DNA of 6,954 nucleotides, taken from assembly GCA_024709285.1 (NCBI GenBank), contig JANJWY010000188.1:1-6954 (forward strand). The letters run 5' to 3'. How positions within the stretch are numbered: the stretch's first letter is position 1; each line of letters opens with the position of its first letter. Below are positions 1 to 5,187 of this stretch, one piece after another. Source of the stretch: Erysipelotrichaceae bacterium (GTDB lineage Bacteria > Bacillota_I > Bacilli_A > Erysipelotrichales > Erysipelotrichaceae). The notes under the pieces were generated by a model. The model saw nothing but the letters and a program-made list of their open reading frames with translations. It was not told where the DNA came from and did no database searches. The translations under genes and the position numbers were made by a program.

Positions 1-32
1 TTTTTACCGATGTAGCCTACGATTCCACACAT
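1..32 (-). CDS. glmS: Glutamine-fructose-6-phosphate aminotransferase, N-terminal fragment
   Basis: Read on the minus strand from the ATG at 32-30, the sequence gives MCGIVGYIGK before running off the window. This is the invariant start of GlmS: Cys2, exposed after Met removal, is the nucleophile of the class II glutamine amidotransferase domain. GlmS makes glucosamine-6-phosphate from fructose-6-phosphate and glutamine, the first step toward UDP-GlcNAc and cell wall. Other class II amidotransferases (PurF, AsnB) also begin MCGI, but the glmS ribozyme directly upstream settles the identity. A GAAAGGA ribosome binding site lies 11 nt upstream. Only 10 codons are present; the rest lies outside the window. 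Confidence 0.93.
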   Translation of the reverse strand, partial: MCGIVGYIGK

Positions 33-43
33 ATTGATTATGA

Positions 44-50
44 TCCTTTC
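44..50 (-). promoter_or_regulatory. Ribosome binding site of glmS
   Basis: On the minus strand GAAAGGA is followed by 11 nt and the glmS ATG. The spacing is on the long side. The site lies only about five bases past the 3' edge of the ribozyme pseudoknot strand (60-56), so ribozyme folding and ribosome access may influence each other. Confidence 0.7.
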
Positions 51-54
51 AAAT

Positions 55-170
55 TCGGATTGACGGGTAATGTTGTTGATTTGACTCCCGTTTGACGACA
101 TCCGCTGCCGAAGAGGCATCCGCCGAAAATTTCGATACTCCTCTTTCCTCGTCACACATTGTCTGGCGCT
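55..170 (-). ncRNA. glmS ribozyme (glucosamine-6-phosphate-activated self-cleaving riboswitch)
   Basis: This 5' UTR element cuts its own mRNA when glucosamine-6-phosphate binds, lowering GlmS synthesis. On the minus strand the cleavage-site core A|GCGCC falls at 170-165 (cut between 170 and 169). The conserved GACGAGG, TATCGA and TCGGCGGATGCC segments follow in the right order. Stems fit: P2.1 AAGAGG (145-140) with CCTCTT (116-111); P3 CGGC (110-107) with GTCG (99-96); P4 ACGGG (91-87) with CCCGT (67-63); and the P3.1 pseudoknot CGGAT (104-100) with ATCCG (60-56). P1, between GCGCCAG and GACGAGG, is reduced to about three pairs (ACA/TGT). The element ends just before the glmS ribosome binding site. 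The identification comes from motif order and pairings read by eye. Confidence 0.95.
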
Positions 171-218
171 TGTGATTCAATTTTGTATTGCTTTGACCAT
201 CCCCCCTTTTACCAATTT

Positions 219-247
219 AGTGTATCATAGCCCTATTTGTTTCGCAA
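219..247 (-). promoter_or_regulatory. Probable sigma-A promoter of the glmS transcript
   Basis: On the minus strand TTGCGA (247-242) and TACACT (224-219) are separated by 17 bp, each matching four of six consensus bases. An overlapping TATGAT (229-224) is a better -10 hexamer but has no -35 at proper spacing. A start near 212 would leave about 42 nt ahead of the ribozyme cleavage site. The pairing is plausible rather than certain. Confidence 0.45.
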
Positions 248-252
248 ATGTA

Positions 253-281
253 TTTTCAAGTGTCGTTTTATATTGTATAAT
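253..281 (+). promoter_or_regulatory. Promoter of the tRNA operon
   Basis: A perfect -10 TATAAT at 276-281 is preceded, 17 bp upstream, by TTTTCA (253-258), which matches four of six bases of TTGACA. Transcription would start near 288, leaving only about five nucleotides before the first tRNA. It lies back to back with the glmS promoter. Confidence 0.7.
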
Positions 282-292
282 ACTTTTTGCAT

Positions 293-369
293 CGGGACGT
301 AGCACAGCTTGGTAGTGCACTACCTTGGGGTGGTAGGGGTCGCGCGTTCAAATCGCGTCGTTCCGACCA
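293..369 (+). tRNA. tRNA-Pro (anticodon GGG)
   Basis: A complete 77-nt cloverleaf. Acceptor CGGGACG pairs with CGTTCCG with one G-U; the D arm contains AGCTTGGTAG; the anticodon stem CTACC/GGTAG encloses the loop TTGGGGT, giving anticodon GGG; the T arm carries GTTCAAAT. The discriminator is A (366) and CCA (367-369) is encoded. It reads CCC and CCU codons. First of three tRNAs in one operon, only 3 bp from the next. Confidence 0.96.
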
Positions 370-372
370 GAT

Positions 373-448
373 GCGGCCGTAGCTCAGGGGATAGAGCGAG
401 CGCCTCCTAAGCGCTAGGTCATAGGTTCAATTCCTATCGGTCGCGCCA
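373..448 (+). tRNA. tRNA-Arg (anticodon CCT)
   Basis: A complete 76-nt cloverleaf. Acceptor GCGGCCG pairs with CGGTCGC with one G-U; the anticodon stem AGCGC/GCGCT encloses CTCCTAA, giving anticodon CCT; the T stem is ATAGG/CCTAT with loop TTCAATT. Discriminator G (445) and encoded CCA (446-448). It reads the minor arginine codon AGG. Confidence 0.97.
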
Positions 449-461
449 AAAACAACCCCGT

Positions 462-544
462 GCACCAGTGGCGAAATTGGCAGACGCGCACGCTTGAGGG
501 GCGTGTGGGCAACCGTACGGGTTCGAGTCCCGTCTGGTGCACCA
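462..544 (+). tRNA. tRNA-Leu (anticodon GAG)
   Basis: A complete class II tRNA of 83 nt. Acceptor GCACCAG pairs perfectly with CTGGTGC; the D arm has the leucine-type TGGCGAAATTGGCAGACGC; the anticodon stem CACGC/GCGTG encloses TTGAGGG, giving anticodon GAG; a variable arm TGGGCAACCGT precedes the T arm GGGTTCGAGTCCC. Discriminator A (541), CCA encoded (542-544). It reads CUC and CUU. Last tRNA of the operon; the terminator hairpin begins 11 nt downstream. Confidence 0.96.
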
Positions 545-547
545 AGC

Positions 548-576
548 AAAAAAATATCCGCGAAAGCGGATTTTTT
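548..576. terminator. Bidirectional rho-independent terminator
   Basis: ATCCGC (556-561), the tetraloop GAAA, and GCGGAT (566-571) form a 6-bp hairpin. On the plus strand it is followed by six T (571-576), ending the tRNA operon. On the minus strand it is followed, one base on, by seven T (complement of the A-run 548-554), ending the convergent regulator gene. The regulator's TAA stop (577-575) overlaps the plus-strand T-run. Confidence 0.85.
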
Positions 577-1489
577 ATATGGATTCAATCGGTTTTTTAT
601 CAATGAAATAGGATGCCATGGATGTCTTCACATAGTTCTCGATCCGGCTGTAGCGGGATTTAATGGGATATACCAATACGACTTTCCATGGAAAGGGAGG
701 GTCGAAAGGAATCTCTTTTACATCGCTGTATGACACATGCTTGTTAACCGGGGAAGGAAGAATGGTGATAAAATCGGAGCCGCGGGTTGATTCCAACAGG
801 AAGTCCCATGAAGATGACATCAAAGCAATGTCCGGTGTTATATTCAGACTTTCAAACTTTCTCTTCAACTGATGATGAATCATAAATGTGTTTGTAAAAA
901 TAGCAAGTTTCCGTTGGCGTAAGTCCGTCCATTGGATAGATGATTTTGTTGAGAGGGGATGGCGGGTCGACATAAAGCAGGTCAGCTGGTCGATCAGAAT
1001 GATCTCCTCTTTGAATACCTGAGGGTTGAGGTCGGTTGGCTGCAATAATATCGCAAAATCGATTTCCTGTAAGATCAGCTGTCGGCGGAGTTCAAATGCA
1101 CCTTCCTCGATGATCTCAAAGCGGATGTTGGGATTTTTAATAATAAGATTGGATAGGAAATCGGTGAACATTACGGTTAATATCAACGGAGGAATACCGA
1201 TACGGACTTTTCCTTTAACGACCGATGAATTGTCGCGAAGGTCTTTGATCATTCGGTCATGATGATCGATTACGATGAGCGCATTGTTATAAAAACTCTC
1301 TCCGACATTGGTCAAACCGGACAGACGGCCGTTGGCACGAGTAAATAACTCGACTTTTTCCTCAGTTTCAAATTTTTTGATAGCCTGAGTGAGCGCCGGC
1401 TGTGATATGTGATGTTTGCGCGAGGCCATTGATAAATTAAAATCTGACTCTACGATAGCGATGAAATAGCGAAGCTGATAGATGTCCAT
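575..1489 (-). CDS. LysR-type transcriptional regulator of the divergent C4-acid operon
   Basis: A 304-residue protein, the usual LysR length. The N-terminal winged helix-turn-helix spans about residues 1-60: 'DIYQLRYFIAIVE' opens it, 'ISQPALTQAIKKFE' (28-41) is the recognition region and 'LFTRANGRLSGLT' follows. A linker helix runs to about 90. 'GKVRIGIPP' (93-101) begins the effector-binding, periplasmic-binding-protein-like domain, which runs to the C terminus. The ATG at 1489-1487 is preceded by AAGGAG at 5-nt spacing. It is transcribed away from the thiolase operon across a shared 173-bp region, the classic arrangement for a LysR protein that controls its neighbour and itself. The likely inducer is the imported acid or its CoA ester, but the sequence does not show which. 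Confidence 0.93.
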   Translation of the reverse strand: MDIYQLRYFIAIVESDFNLSMASRKHHISQPALTQAIKKFETEEKVELFTRANGRLSGLTNVGESFYNNALIVIDHHDRMIKDLRDNSSVVKGKVRIGIPPLILTVMFTDFLSNLIIKNPNIRFEIIEEGAFELRRQLILQEIDFAILLQPTDLNPQVFKEEIILIDQLTCFMSTRHPLSTKSSIQWTDLRQRKLAIFTNTFMIHHQLKRKFESLNITPDIALMSSSWDFLLESTRGSDFITILPSPVNKHVSYSDVKEIPFDPPFPWKVVLVYPIKSRYSRIENYVKTSMASYFIDKKPIESI

Positions 1490-1515
1490 AATATCTCCTT
1501 TGCTCTGTGCTTATT

Positions 1516-1544
1516 ATCATAAACTATAAGCAGAACTTATACAA
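1516..1544 (-). promoter_or_regulatory. Promoter of the lysR gene
   Basis: On the minus strand TTGTAT (1544-1539) and TATGAT (1521-1516) are separated by exactly 17 bp; the -10 matches five of six bases. The start would be near 1509, leaving a short leader to the AAGGAG site. The spacer is filled by the TATAAG-N5-CTTATA palindrome, so a bound regulator would block this promoter. Confidence 0.6.
1525..1541. promoter_or_regulatory. LysR-family binding site (T-N11-A palindrome)
   Basis: TATAAG (1525-1530), CAGAA, CTTATA (1536-1541) is a perfect 6-5-6 inverted repeat containing the T-N11-A signature of LysR-type operators. A third related half-site, TGCTTAT at 1508-1514, is the exact complement of ATAAGCA at 1526-1532. 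The palindrome sits in the lysR promoter spacer and is centred about 68 bp before the probable start of the divergent operon, matching the usual -65 recognition site of this family. Assignment to the neighbouring regulator is inference from position. Confidence 0.65.
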
Positions 1545-1557
1545 CATATAAAATATG
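1545..1557. repeat. Second small inverted repeat (CATAT-AAA-ATATG)
   Basis: A perfect 5-3-5 inverted repeat between the main LysR-type palindrome and the probable operon promoter. It could be an activation subsite, around -50 relative to the operon start, or a chance palindrome in AT-rich DNA. Confidence 0.3.
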
Positions 1558-1588
1558 CGTATTAGTAATATTTTAACATATAAAGTAA

Positions 1589-1594
1589 TATAAA
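1589..1594 (+). promoter_or_regulatory. Candidate -10 element of the thiolase operon
   Basis: TATAAA matches five of six bases of a -10 hexamer and predicts a start near 1601. I find no convincing -35 at 16-18 bp upstream, which fits a promoter that needs its LysR activator. Other AT-rich hexamers nearby could serve, so the assignment is tentative. Confidence 0.35.
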
Positions 1595-1596
1595 CA

Positions 1597-1610
1597 TGTA
1601 AGCGCTTAGC
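1597..1610 (+). promoter_or_regulatory. Candidate CcpA catabolite response element (cre)
   Basis: TGTAAGCGCTTAGC contains the 10-bp palindrome TAAGCGCTTA and agrees with the cre consensus TGWAANCGNTNWCA at every fixed position except the last two (GC instead of CA). It overlaps the probable transcription start of the operon, where CcpA binding typically represses. This would shut the operon down when preferred sugars are present. Confidence 0.5.
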
Positions 1611-1611
1611 A

Positions 1612-1629
1612 TCGTGATACTTATCACAT
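1612..1629. promoter_or_regulatory. Palindromic operator of CRP/FNR or Rex type
   Basis: GTGATA-CT-TATCAC (1614-1627) is a perfect 6-2-6 palindrome. It fits TGTGA-N6-TCACA (CRP type) in nine of ten positions and TTGAT-N4-ATCAA (FNR type) in eight of ten. It also resembles TTGTGA-type Rex sites. It lies downstream of the probable start and 35 bp before the thiolase ATG, so it is most easily read as a repressor site. The sequence does not decide which protein binds. Confidence 0.45.
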
Positions 1630-1662
1630 GGTTAAGTGAATTTAAAATTAATGGAGGTAAAG

Positions 1663-2838
1663 ATGAGAGAAGTAGTGATAGTCTCCGCCGTCCGTACAGC
1701 GATCGGAACATTCGGAGGATGTTTTAAGAATGTTTCCGCAGTTGAACTGGGTACTGCCGTTGTCAAGGAAGCTATAAGCAGAGCTAATATCCAACCGGAT
1801 ATGGTCGACGAAGTAATCTTCGGAAACGTGCTGCAAGCGGGTCTTGGACAAAATGTAGCTAGACAAGTTTCGATTCATGCAGGGATTCCGATTGAGAAAT
1901 CGTCATTTGTAGTAAATAAAGTTTGTGGTTCAGGATTAAAGACCGTTGCATTGGCTGCTCAGGCTATTTCCAATGGGGATGCAGAGATCATTGTTGCCGG
2001 CGGAACTGAAAACATGAGTTTGGCTCCGTACATCGTGCCTTCTGCCCGTTGGGGTGCCCGCATGGGTAATGCAGAATTGGTTGACACCATGGTTTATGAT
2101 GGGTTGACGGATGTTTACAGTAAAGTTCATATGGGCATTACGGCTGAGAACATTGTCACTGAGTATGGATTTACCCGTGAACAACTCGATGCGTTTGCGG
2201 TTGAAAGTCAAAGCCGTGCGCTGAAAGCAATTGCGGACGGACGTTTCAAAGATGAAATCGTACCGTTTATCATTCCTTCGAAAAAAGGAGACACAATCGT
2301 AGATACCGATGAATACCCGAAAGCCGGTCAGACCATGGAGTCACTAGCCAAGTTGCGTCCTGCTTTCAAGAAAGATGGCTTCGTCACTGCAGCTACATCT
2401 TCAGGGATCAATGACGGAGCGGCTTGTGTTGTCGTCATGAGCAAGGAAAAAGCAGATGAATTAGGACTAAAACCGTTGGTTACAATCACATCGTATGCTT
2501 CGGCTGGTGTAGATCCGCAAATCATGGGTACAGGTCCGATTCCGGCTACTCGCATAGCATTGGCTAAAGCGAAGCTGACTATTGAAGATTTGGACTTGGT
2601 AGAAGCCAATGAGGCTTTCGCTGCTCAAGCGCTAAGTGTCGTTACCAGTCTGAATTTGAATACGGATATCGTCAATGTCAATGGCGGAGCCATCGCTTTG
2701 GGTCATCCGATCGGTGCTTCAGGCACACGTATCTTGGTCACACTGATTCACGAAATGGTAAAAAGAGATTCGAAGCATGGTTTGGCTACGTTGTGTATCG
2801 GGGGCGGTCAAGGCATTTCGATGATCGTCAGCCGCTAA
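1663..2838 (+). CDS. thlA: Acetyl-CoA C-acetyltransferase (acetoacetyl-CoA thiolase)
   Basis: A 391-residue biosynthetic-type thiolase, full length for the family (about 390-395). It reversibly condenses two acetyl-CoA to acetoacetyl-CoA, or cleaves it with CoA. Nucleophile Cys88 lies in 'NKVCGSGLKT'. 'NEAFA' (316-320), 'GGAIALGHPIGASGTR' with His348, and 'CIGGGQG' with Cys378 complete the active site. The ATG at 1663 is chosen because GGAGG at 1653-1657 lies 5 nt before it. An in-frame GTG at 1636 would add nine residues, place that Shine-Dalgarno inside the gene and precede the family's normal 'REVVIVSAVRTAIG' start. First gene of the operon; 34 bp precede the SDR gene. The choice between thlA and atoB naming is conventional. 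Confidence 0.95.
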   Translation: MREVVIVSAVRTAIGTFGGCFKNVSAVELGTAVVKEAISRANIQPDMVDEVIFGNVLQAGLGQNVARQVSIHAGIPIEKSSFVVNKVCGSGLKTVALAAQAISNGDAEIIVAGGTENMSLAPYIVPSARWGARMGNAELVDTMVYDGLTDVYSKVHMGITAENIVTEYGFTREQLDAFAVESQSRALKAIADGRFKDEIVPFIIPSKKGDTIVDTDEYPKAGQTMESLAKLRPAFKKDGFVTAATSSGINDGAACVVVMSKEKADELGLKPLVTITSYASAGVDPQIMGTGPIPATRIALAKAKLTIEDLDLVEANEAFAAQALSVVTSLNLNTDIVNVNGGAIALGHPIGASGTRILVTLIHEMVKRDSKHGLATLCIGGGQGISMIVSR

Positions 2839-2841
2839 TTA

Positions 2842-2859
2842 TTACGGATCAAACCGTAA
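2842..2859 (+). repeat. Small hairpin between thiolase and SDR genes
   Basis: TTACGG, a six-base loop ATCAAA, and CCGTAA form a perfect 6-bp stem three bases after the thiolase stop and three bases before the AAGGAG of the next gene. It has no T-run, so it is not a terminator. It may stabilise or mark processing of the thiolase 3' end, or be incidental. Confidence 0.4.
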
Positions 2860-2872
2860 ATAAAGGAGAAAC

Positions 2873-3592
2873 ATGAAATTACAAGATAAAGTTGCTGTTA
2901 TTACCGGTGGTGCAAGAGGTTTGGGTCAGGCAATGGCTGAACTCTTCGCTGCTGAAGGTGCAAAAGTTGTTGCAGCCGATATGGGCGATATGGCTTACAG
3001 TTGTGAAGGTGTTGAAGGTTATTCTCTAAACGTTACGGACGTTGAAGGATGCCAAAAGCTAGTGAATTATGTAGTTGAAAAATATGGTAAAATTGACATT
3101 TTGGTCAATAATGCCGGTATTACCCGCGATGCATTGACTCGCAAAATGACAGATGATATGTGGAATCTGGTTATTGATGTCAATTTAAAAGGCGTCTTCA
3201 ATCTGACACGTTTCGTCGGTCCGGTTATGCAAGAGCAGGGACAAGGATCTATTATCAACATTTCTTCGGTTGTCGGAGAATTCGGAAATATCGGTCAGGC
3301 CAATTACGCAGCTACAAAAGCAGGCGTTATCGGCATGACAAAGTCGTGGGCTAAGGAATTTGCGATGAAGGGTGCGCAAGTACGCGTCAATGCAATTTCT
3401 CCGGGATACACGATGACAGATATCCTGAAGACCGTTCCTCAAGATTTGTTGGATAAATTTGCTAAGCAAACCATGTTGGGACGTTTGGCACAACCGGAAG
3501 AAATCGCAAAAGCAGCTTTATTCTTAGCTTCTGACGATGCTTCCTATATTACCGGTCATAACTTAAGTGTTAATGGCGGGATGAGATTATAA
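2873..3592 (+). CDS. SDR-family 3-hydroxyacyl-CoA / 3-oxoacyl dehydrogenase (FabG/PhaB-like)
   Basis: A 239-residue classical short-chain dehydrogenase. 'TGGARGLG' (11-18) is the nucleotide-binding turn, 'NNAG' is at 79-82, and the catalytic residues are Asn104, Ser132, Tyr145 and Lys149 (YxxxK). The C-terminal 'NLSVNGGM' is typical of FabG/PhaB proteins. Asp36 ends the second beta strand ('VVAAD'), a position that in this family usually favours NAD(H) over NADP(H). In this operon it most likely interconverts (R)-3-hydroxybutyryl-CoA and acetoacetyl-CoA. A free 3-hydroxybutyrate dehydrogenase is an alternative. A fatty-acid FabG is less likely because no fab gene is near. AAGGAG (2863-2868) precedes the ATG; 16 bp separate it from the CoA-transferase gene. 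Confidence 0.88.
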   Translation: MKLQDKVAVITGGARGLGQAMAELFAAEGAKVVAADMGDMAYSCEGVEGYSLNVTDVEGCQKLVNYVVEKYGKIDILVNNAGITRDALTRKMTDDMWNLVIDVNLKGVFNLTRFVGPVMQEQGQGSIINISSVVGEFGNIGQANYAATKAGVIGMTKSWAKEFAMKGAQVRVNAISPGYTMTDILKTVPQDLLDKFAKQTMLGRLAQPEEIAKAALFLASDDASYITGHNLSVNGGMRL

Positions 3593-3608
3593 GAAAGGGA
3601 GAAAGACA

Positions 3609-5162
3609 ATGGCCGTAAAATTTCTTACTGCGGACGAAGCGGTAAAATTAGTTACTTCCAATAGTACGATTGCGACCGGCGGCTTCGTGGGAAACGCAGT
3701 TCCGGAAGAATTGGAAATTGCGATCGAAAAACGTTTTGTTGAGTCTGGAGAGCCGAGAAACCTGACCTTGGTATATGCTGCAGGTCAAGGCGATGGCAAA
3801 ACCCGCGGACTCAATCATTTCGGACATGAAGGTTTATTGAAGCGTGTTATCGGCGGACACTGGGGTCTGGTGCCTAAAGTTCAAAAACTGGCATTGGAGA
3901 ACAAGGTTGAAGCTTATAACTTCCCGCAAGGCTGTATCTCGCATTTATTTAGAGATATCGCTGCTAAAAAGCCGGGAACGATTACTCGTGTCGGATTAAA
4001 AACGTTTGTTGATCCTCGCTTACAAGGTGGTAAGCTCAACGAAATCACAAAAGAAGATATGGTTGAGTTAGTCGAACTGCGTGGCAAAGAGTATTTGATG
4101 TATAAGACTTTCCCGATTCACTTTGCATTCTTGCGTGGCACGTATGCGGATGAAAACGGAAATGTGACCATGGAAAAAGAAGCTGGCTCACTGGAAGTAT
4201 TGTCGATTGCTCAGGCTTGTAAGAATTCAGGCGGTAAAGTTATCGTTCAAGTTGAAAAAGTGGTCAAAGCCGGTACACTTGATCCGAAACTGGTTAAAAT
4301 TCCTGGAATCTATGTAGAAGCTATCGTACAGGTTGCGGATATGAAGAATCACATGCAGACATTTGCTGAAGATTACAATCCGAGTTACTCCGGTACGATT
4401 CGTGTACCTGTTAACAGTGTTAAGCCGATGGAGTTGGATGACCGTAAGATCATCGCCCGTCGTGCAGCCATGGAACTTATTCCAAGTGCAATCGTCAATT
4501 TGGGTATCGGTATGCCGGAAGGTGTCGCTCGTGTTGCCAATGAAGAAGGTTTAGGCAATGAGATGATTCTGACGGTTGAGCCGGGTCCGATCGGCGGTAT
4601 TCCTGCCGGCGGTTTGAGTTTCGGTGCAGCCACAAACTTGGAAGCTTTGATTGATCAACCGTATCAATTTGACTTCTATGATGGCGGCGGTTTGGATTTG
4701 GCTTACCTCGGTCTTGCCGAATGTGACGAAAAAGGTAACATTAACGTCAGTAAGTTCGGACCGAAGATTGCGGGAGCCGGTGGATTCATCAACATTACCC
4801 AAAATGCGAAGAAAGTATTCTTCCTGGGTACATTTACTGCCGGAGGCTTGGAAGTTGAAGCCAAAGATGGTAAATTGAATATCTTGGTCGAAGGCAGAAG
4901 CAAGAAGTTTGTTAAAGCTGTCGAACAAGTAACGTTTAGTGGCGACTTTGCTAACGAAGTCGGACAGCCGGTTATGTACATTACTGAGCGTGCCGTGTTC
5001 GTTTTAGGCAAAGAAGGCGTTGTATTGACTGAAATTGCGCCGGGTGTCGACCTAGAGAAGGACATCCTGGCTCATATGGATTTTAAACCGATCATCAGCG
5101 AAGATCTGAAACTTATGGATGAAAGTATCTTCAAACCTGAGTTGATTGGGATTAAAATCTAA
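3609..5162 (+). CDS. Fused-subunit acyl-CoA:acetate/3-ketoacid CoA-transferase (Pct-like)
   Basis: A 517-residue class I CoA-transferase carrying both halves in one chain: an AtoD-like N-terminal part (about 1-265, 'ATGGFVGNAVPEEL' near the start) and an AtoA-like C-terminal part (about 275-517). The length suits single-chain propionate/acetate CoA-transferases. The catalytic glutamate is Glu324 in 'LTVEPGPIGGIP', where the gamma-glutamyl-CoA intermediate forms. 'GTFTAGGLEVE' (407-417) is the CoA-side loop. It moves CoA between acetyl-CoA or another acyl-CoA and a free acid, so it can activate 3-hydroxybutyrate or acetoacetate without ATP, or release butyrate. The sequence does not decide substrate specificity. 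AGGGAG lies 7 nt before the ATG; the permease gene follows after 25 bp. Confidence 0.93.
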   Translation: MAVKFLTADEAVKLVTSNSTIATGGFVGNAVPEELEIAIEKRFVESGEPRNLTLVYAAGQGDGKTRGLNHFGHEGLLKRVIGGHWGLVPKVQKLALENKVEAYNFPQGCISHLFRDIAAKKPGTITRVGLKTFVDPRLQGGKLNEITKEDMVELVELRGKEYLMYKTFPIHFAFLRGTYADENGNVTMEKEAGSLEVLSIAQACKNSGGKVIVQVEKVVKAGTLDPKLVKIPGIYVEAIVQVADMKNHMQTFAEDYNPSYSGTIRVPVNSVKPMELDDRKIIARRAAMELIPSAIVNLGIGMPEGVARVANEEGLGNEMILTVEPGPIGGIPAGGLSFGAATNLEALIDQPYQFDFYDGGGLDLAYLGLAECDEKGNINVSKFGPKIAGAGGFINITQNAKKVFFLGTFTAGGLEVEAKDGKLNILVEGRSKKFVKAVEQVTFSGDFANEVGQPVMYITERAVFVLGKEGVVLTEIAPGVDLEKDILAHMDFKPIISEDLKLMDESIFKPELIGIKI

Positions 5163-5187
5163 CACATAGAAAGAGGAGGACAATTTT

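Noticed and set aside
3..95. Open plus-strand frame ending at a TGA at 93-95, resembling the tail of a protein
   Set aside because: The opposite strand carries the glmS start and a full glmS ribozyme with matching stems; thirty open codons are easily explained by chance.
494..733. Plus-strand reading frame starting inside tRNA-Leu
   Set aside because: It begins in the tRNA, crosses the terminator and runs antisense to lysR with no ribosome binding site.
1636..1662. Upstream in-frame GTG start for the thiolase
   Set aside because: No Shine-Dalgarno precedes it and the GGAGG at 1653-1657 points to the ATG at 1663, which also gives the normal family N terminus.
2873..3592. Assignment of the SDR as the fatty-acid synthesis FabG
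   Set aside because: Sequence is close to FabG, but there is no acyl carrier protein or other fab gene nearby, and Asp36 suggests NAD rather than NADPH use; the operon context fits a CoA-linked role better.
4551..5065. Two long minus-strand frames opposite the CoA-transferase gene
   Set aside because: Both overlap conserved coding sequence, lack ribosome binding sites and show no recognisable motifs.
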